From Nocardia concava NBRC 100430 (lineage in GTDB: Bacteria > Actinomycetota > Actinomycetes > Mycobacteriales > Mycobacteriaceae), in assembly GCF_000308815.1 (NCBI RefSeq), contig NZ_BAFX01000132.1, forward strand, positions 1 through 64,000: a stretch of DNA of 64,000 nt, in the 5' to 3' direction. Below, piece after piece: positions 51,309 through 64,000 of this stretch; positions within the stretch are counted from its first letter, which is position 1; every line of letters starts with the position of its first letter. The position numbers and the translations under genes are program-made. Below the pieces are notes generated by a model. It saw only the letters and a program-made list of their open reading frames with translations, did not search any database and was not told the DNA's origin.

Positions 51309-51334
51309 GGAACCCACGCGTGCGCGTCTGCGTT
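51309..51334 (+). promoter_or_regulatory. SigH/SigR-type promoter for rbpA
   Basis: GGAAC (51309-51313), 18 nt, GTT (51332-51334): an exact match to the GGAAY-N18-GTT consensus of thiol-oxidative-stress ECF sigma factors. It lies 74 nt upstream of the rbpA ATG. rbpA is a known SigR target in Streptomyces. Confidence 0.7.
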
Positions 51335-51407
51335 GTAGTGACGTAGCGCAGATGCGAAAGACAATTTTTTGTAGAACATTGCCGACAGGCGAGAAGGGAC
51401 CGCACTC

Positions 51408-51743
51408 ATGGCAGATCGCGTACTCCGGGGGTCTCGGCTCGGAGCGGTGAGCTACGAGACCGACCGCGACCACGACTTGGCCCCGCGTCGGATGGCGCGA
51501 TACCGCACCGACAATGGCGAGGAATTCGACGTTCCCTTCGCCGATGACGCGGAGATCCCGCCGACCTGGCTGTGCCGCAACGGTCAGGAGGGCATCCTGC
51601 TCGAGGGCACCACGCAGGAGCCCAAGAAGGTCAAGCCGCCGCGCACCCACTGGGACATGCTGCTCGAGCGTCGCAGCAAGGAGGAGCTCGAGGAGCTGCT
51701 CCAGGAGCGCATGGAGCTGATCAAGAACCGTCGCCGCGGCTGA
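51408..51743 (+). CDS. rbpA: RNA polymerase-binding protein RbpA
   Basis: 111 aa. Recognised over its full length: MADRVLRGSRLGAVSYETDR, then core ARYRTDNGEEFDVPFADDAEIPPTWLCRNG and the C-terminal sigma-interacting helix region HWDMLLERRSKEELEELLQERM. RbpA binds the principal sigma factor and RNA polymerase and stabilises open complexes; it is specific to actinobacteria. Upstream sits a SigH/R-type promoter, and a T-tract terminator follows. Confidence 0.97.
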   Translation: MADRVLRGSRLGAVSYETDRDHDLAPRRMARYRTDNGEEFDVPFADDAEIPPTWLCRNGQEGILLEGTTQEPKKVKPPRTHWDMLLERRSKEELEELLQERMELIKNRRRG

Positions 51744-51762
51744 GCCACAGCCGGACACGACC
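51743..51762 (+). repeat. 20-nt direct repeat, copy 2
   Basis: Exact copy of 45178-45197 (AGCCACAGCCGGACACGACC), here directly after the rbpA stop. Confidence 0.55.
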
Positions 51763-51767
51763 GAACG

Positions 51768-51799
51768 GGTCCCCCGCACCGAATCCGGTGCGGGGGACC
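51768..51799 (+). terminator. rbpA intrinsic terminator
   Basis: A perfect 14-bp stem GGTCCCCCGCACCG (51768-51781) / CGGTGCGGGGGACC (51786-51799), loop AATC, followed by TGTTTTT. Confidence 0.95.
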
Positions 51800-51814
51800 T
51801 GTTTTTCGTCCGGG

Positions 51815-52420
51815 CTAGGGCTGCACGGTGACCGGGACCGCCGCGCTGCCGAGACTGGTCAGCGTGCCGGGCAGCTCCAGGGTCACGGTGATGGCGGAGG
51901 TCCCGGCGGTGTAGGTCACCTGCGGGTCCTGCGCGAGCCGGACCTGCATCCGATAGGCCGCGGTCTGGCCGGGTGCGAGGGTGATCGACGGGACGACAGG
52001 CTGCGTGAGGTAGTCCATTCCGGTCCCCTCGCGCACGAATGTGACCGGCTTCCAGGTGTTGCCGCTCGCGTCGAACAACTCCATCGAGCCTTTGGGGCTC
52101 AGCTTCGCACCGCCCGGCGCGCACGAGCAGTGCCCCATCGAGGCGACGATGCCCACCGTCTGCGCGGACGCGGCAGCGACGGGATTGCTCAGAGTGAAGT
52201 CGAACCCGACCGCGTCACCGCCGAGGGTGAGCACGTTCGAGCCTGGCACGTTCAATGTGATGGTCACACCGCCGCCCGATCCGGTGCCGTGCTGCCCGGT
52301 CGCCGGTGCGGTGGTGGTGCTCGTCGGCGCCGGGCTCGTCGCGCCCTGATCGCATCCGGACAGCAGCGCGGCCGCGGCCGCACAACTCGCGACCGCGATC
52401 AGACGTCTCGATGTGTTGAT
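51815..52420 (-). CDS. Lipoprotein with apparent AUC start codon
   Basis: 201 aa if read from 52420. In frame from there: NTSRRLIAVASCAAAAALLSGCDQGATSP, a textbook lipoprotein signal with lipobox LLSGC, continuing through a Thr/Pro/Gly linker into a beta-rich body (VTITLNVPGSNVLTLGGDAV... VTVQP). But no ATG, GTG or TTG exists at the signal-peptide start: the codon with ideal spacing (AGGGGGG, 5 nt) is ATC. The nearest ATG, in the other frame, leads to a stop after seven codons. It is either a non-canonical start, a start-loss mutation, or a one-base sequencing error. The first in-frame GTG (52267) is after the linker and would not yield a lipoprotein. Protein family not recognised. Confidence 0.7.
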   Translation of the reverse strand: MNTSRRLIAVASCAAAAALLSGCDQGATSPAPTSTTTAPATGQHGTGSGGGVTITLNVPGSNVLTLGGDAVGFDFTLSNPVAAASAQTVGIVASMGHCSCAPGGAKLSPKGSMELFDASGNTWKPVTFVREGTGMDYLTQPVVPSITLAPGQTAAYRMQVRLAQDPQVTYTAGTSAITVTLELPGTLTSLGSAAVPVTVQP

Positions 52421-52515
52421 GGCATCCCCCCTGCATCCGGGCCACCGGGGCCCACCGACCGGTCGATCGGTTATCGCCCGGCGAGCCGAATCCTGTTAAT
52501 CCGCGGGCACACCGG

Positions 52516-53400
52516 TCAGTGGCTCGCAACCTTCCGGTATTGCAGCAGGGCGACCGGGACCGCGATGGCGAGGATCGCCAGCGAGCAGTAGATCGAGTAC
52601 TCGACGCAGTGCTCGGCGGGCCAGCCGGTGGCGGGTTTGAAGATGGGCGGGGAGCCGTTGTCGAACAGCTTGCGTCCGGCCGCCGAGACCGCGGTGATCG
52701 GATTCCATTCGGCGATGGTCCGCAGCGGACCGGGCAGGGTCTCGCCGGAGATGAACGCCGAGGAGATGAAGGTGAGCGGGAAAAGCCAGATGAGCCCGGC
52801 ACTTTGGGCCACCTCGACGCTCGGCGACATGAGCCCGGTGATCGCGCCGACCCACGACATGGCGAAGGCGAACAGCAGGATGACCCCGAACGCCAGCACG
52901 GCGTCCATGATCGCGCCGTTGATCCGCCAGCCCACCACGTAGCCGCAGGCGACCATGACGGCCAGCGCCAGGATATTGACCACCAGGTCCGACAGGGTGC
53001 GGCCCATGAGCACCGCCAGCCGCGACATGGGCAGCGTGCGCATCCGGTCGATGATGCCCTTGTGCAGGTCGTTGGCCAGCCCGACGGTGGTGAACGCGGC
53101 GTTGAAAGCCACTGTCTGGGTGAAGATTCCGGCGAGCAGGAACTCCCGATACTGGCTGCCGCCGAGTGAGGCCCCGAAGATGTAGGCGAACAGGAACACG
53201 AACATCAGCGGCTGGATGGTGGCGGTCACCAGCAGGGTGGGCACGCGCAGGATGGTCAGCAGATTGCGGTAGGCGACGATGGCGCTGTCGCGCACCACCC
53301 GGGGTAGCAGGATGGCGGGTCCGGTGGCGCGGTGGCGGCCGTGCACGTCCGCCGGGGCGGCGGCGGGTGGTGCGGCGGGCTCGGCGGGGAGTGTCGTCAC
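52516..53400 (-). CDS. ABC transporter permease (DrrB/DrrC-like)
   Basis: 294 aa from GTG 53400, overlapping the ATPase stop (GTGA). ABC-2-type membrane protein with six helices: FLFAYIFGASLGGSQYREFLLAGIFTQTVAF, LANDLHKGIIDRMRTLPMSRLAVLMGRTLSDLV and GLIWLFPLTFISSAFI are typical of drug/lipid exporters. It lies downstream of the NRPS and ATPase and probably exports the NRPS product. Confidence 0.92.
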   Translation of the reverse strand: MTTLPAEPAAPPAAAPADVHGRHRATGPAILLPRVVRDSAIVAYRNLLTILRVPTLLVTATIQPLMFVFLFAYIFGASLGGSQYREFLLAGIFTQTVAFNAAFTTVGLANDLHKGIIDRMRTLPMSRLAVLMGRTLSDLVVNILALAVMVACGYVVGWRINGAIMDAVLAFGVILLFAFAMSWVGAITGLMSPSVEVAQSAGLIWLFPLTFISSAFISGETLPGPLRTIAEWNPITAVSAAGRKLFDNGSPPIFKPATGWPAEHCVEYSIYCSLAILAIAVPVALLQYRKVASH

Positions 53401-54389
53401 GACAGGATCTCCTCTTGAACGGGCTCGGGCGTGGGGGCGGTGGCCTTGCGGTCGGCGGATCTGCCGGTGAGGGAGAGGAATACGTCGTCGAGGCTGGGCC
53501 GGTGCACGGTGGCGTCGACCACGCACACGCCCGCGTCGTCGAGGCGGCGCAGCGCCTCGACCATGGTGCGGGTGCCGTCGCCGACCACGACGGTGAGTTC
53601 GTCGGCGCCGGAATCGGTTTCGGGTTCCCCGATGCCCACCTGGGCCAGTATTCGCCGGGCGGGGGCGGGATCCTGTCCGGCGGCGAGGGTGACGGTGAGC
53701 TTGTCGCCGCCGATGGAGGTCTTGAGTTCGTCGGCCGATCCGCGGGCGATGACCCGGCCGCGGTCGATGACGGTGATGCGGTCGGCGAGGAGGTCGGCCT
53801 CCTCGAGGTACTGGGTGGTGAGCAGCACGGTGGTGCCGTCGTCGACGAGTTCGCCGATGACGCGCCACATATCGAGGCGCCCGCGCGGGTCCAGTCCGGT
53901 GGTCGGCTCGTCGAGCACGACCACCGGGGGTCTGCACACCAGCGCGCCCGCGAGGTCCAGGCGCCGCGCCATACCGCCGGAGTAGGTGCCGGCCCGGCGC
54001 CCGGCCGCGTGGTCGAGGCCGAGCACGGTGAGCAGTTCGTCGGCGCGCTCGGCCGCGCGCTTGTGGGTCATGCCGTACAGCCGCGCCACCATCCGCAGGT
54101 TCTCGAACCCGGACAGGTTGGCGTCGATGGCCGCGTACTGCCCGGACAGGCCCAGCCGGGTGCGGGCGCGCGCCGGATTCTTCAGCACGTCCACACCCGC
54201 GACCCGCACGGTGCCCTTGGTCGGGCGTAGCAAGGTGGTGACGATGCGGACCGTGGTGGTCTTGCCCGCGCCATTGGGCCCGAGCAACCCCATCACCGTG
54301 CCCGACGGAATCTCCAGATCGATGCCGTCGAGCACCCGCACCTTGCCGTAATACTTCACCAGCCCTTGAACTTCCACCGCGAGACTCAT
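53397..54389 (-). CDS. ABC transporter ATP-binding protein (DrrA-like)
   Basis: 330 aa from ATG 54389 (MSLAVEVQGLVKYYG), AAAGGAT upstream. Walker A GLLGPNGAGKTTTVRI, signature YSGGMARRLDLAGAL, Walker B VVVLDEPTTGLDPRG and H-loop-region LLTTQYLEEADLL (Q/H position taken by Gln-Tyr). C-terminal domain of the daunorubicin-resistance type (DELKTSIGGDKLTVTLAAG ... DATVHRPSLDDVFLSLTG). It is 70 bp after the NRPS stop and coupled to the permease: a two-gene exporter. Confidence 0.93.
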   Translation of the reverse strand: MSLAVEVQGLVKYYGKVRVLDGIDLEIPSGTVMGLLGPNGAGKTTTVRIVTTLLRPTKGTVRVAGVDVLKNPARARTRLGLSGQYAAIDANLSGFENLRMVARLYGMTHKRAAERADELLTVLGLDHAAGRRAGTYSGGMARRLDLAGALVCRPPVVVLDEPTTGLDPRGRLDMWRVIGELVDDGTTVLLTTQYLEEADLLADRITVIDRGRVIARGSADELKTSIGGDKLTVTLAAGQDPAPARRILAQVGIGEPETDSGADELTVVVGDGTRTMVEALRRLDDAGVCVVDATVHRPSLDDVFLSLTGRSADRKATAPTPEPVQEEILS

Positions 54390-54459
54390 GCTGGATCCTT
54401 TCGGGCATGAGCGGAGCGCTCCGTGGTTACGCTCCGCTGCCTCCTCCGCGCTTGACCGC

Positions 54460-64000
<9,541 letters not shown>

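Overview
This is high-GC actinobacterial DNA, most likely from a mycolic-acid actinomycete such as Nocardia or a close relative. Supporting signs are the furA-katG pair with a KatG very close to the mycobacterial enzyme, an RbpA gene beside a homologue of its usual zinc-finger neighbour, frequent GTG starts and probable leaderless genes, an F420-type LLM oxidoreductase, an exact KstR-type operator, DUF4232/DUF3618/DUF4235 proteins and a large NRPS. The genus is an inference. No rRNA, tRNA, CRISPR array, IS transposase or replication origin was recognised.

Layout. 1-1.9 kb: the end of a sensor kinase overlapping a TAXI-type solute-binding lipoprotein. 1.9-6.5 kb: an SPFH protein, a SnoaL-like protein, and a TetR repressor divergent from a two-gene oxidoreductase operon with two operator-like palindromes. 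6.5-8.5 kb: a lower-GC island holding a membrane protein made of four near-identical units, bounded by duplicated intergenic blocks with long palindromes, followed by an HNH endonuclease. 8.5-10.3 kb: a GT2-like protein without an obvious DXD and a DUF4232 lipoprotein. 10.6-16.1 kb: furA-katG, a hypothetical gene and a P1B-4-like metal ATPase. 16.1-24.3 kb: homocysteine methyltransferase and a divergent alpha/beta hydrolase with a KstR box between them, then housekeeping genes (DUF457, phosphoribosyltransferase, cyclophilin, two VOC proteins) and a membrane/stress operon (holin-like, DUF3618, DUF4235). 24.4-33.6 kb: a frameshifted fructosamine kinase, an XRE regulator, NmrA- and CocE-type enzymes, an SDR, an acetyltransferase, an LLM oxidoreductase and a BNR-repeat protein.

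33.6-40.5 kb: a two-component system with a DUF4173 membrane protein, divergent from a His-rich membrane protein, a PCu(A)C copper chaperone and a Tat-exported DyP peroxidase, which together look like an extracytoplasmic copper/peroxidase locus. 40.5-45.1 kb: TetR with an MFS transporter and SGNH hydrolase, and a GT9 glycosyltransferase. 45.1-49.7 kb: a 63-aa small protein, a cold-shock protein, a MerR/hydrolase/EamA/ArsR run and an M23 peptidase. 49.9-52.4 kb: a membrane protein, the zinc-finger gene and rbpA behind a SigH/SigR-type promoter, and a lipoprotein whose start codon appears to be AUC. 52.5-64 kb: the terminal modules of an NRPS (C'-A-PCP-C-A-PCP-C-A-PCP-TE, N-terminus outside the window) followed by a DrrAB-like ABC exporter.

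The most unusual signals are: (i) two structured palindromic elements, one inside the sensor-kinase coding sequence and one intergenic, with unrelated arms but a shared loop core; (ii) the repeat-membrane-protein cassette and its flanking duplicated palindromes; (iii) the apparent AUC start. Rough residue positions are estimates from codon counting by eye.
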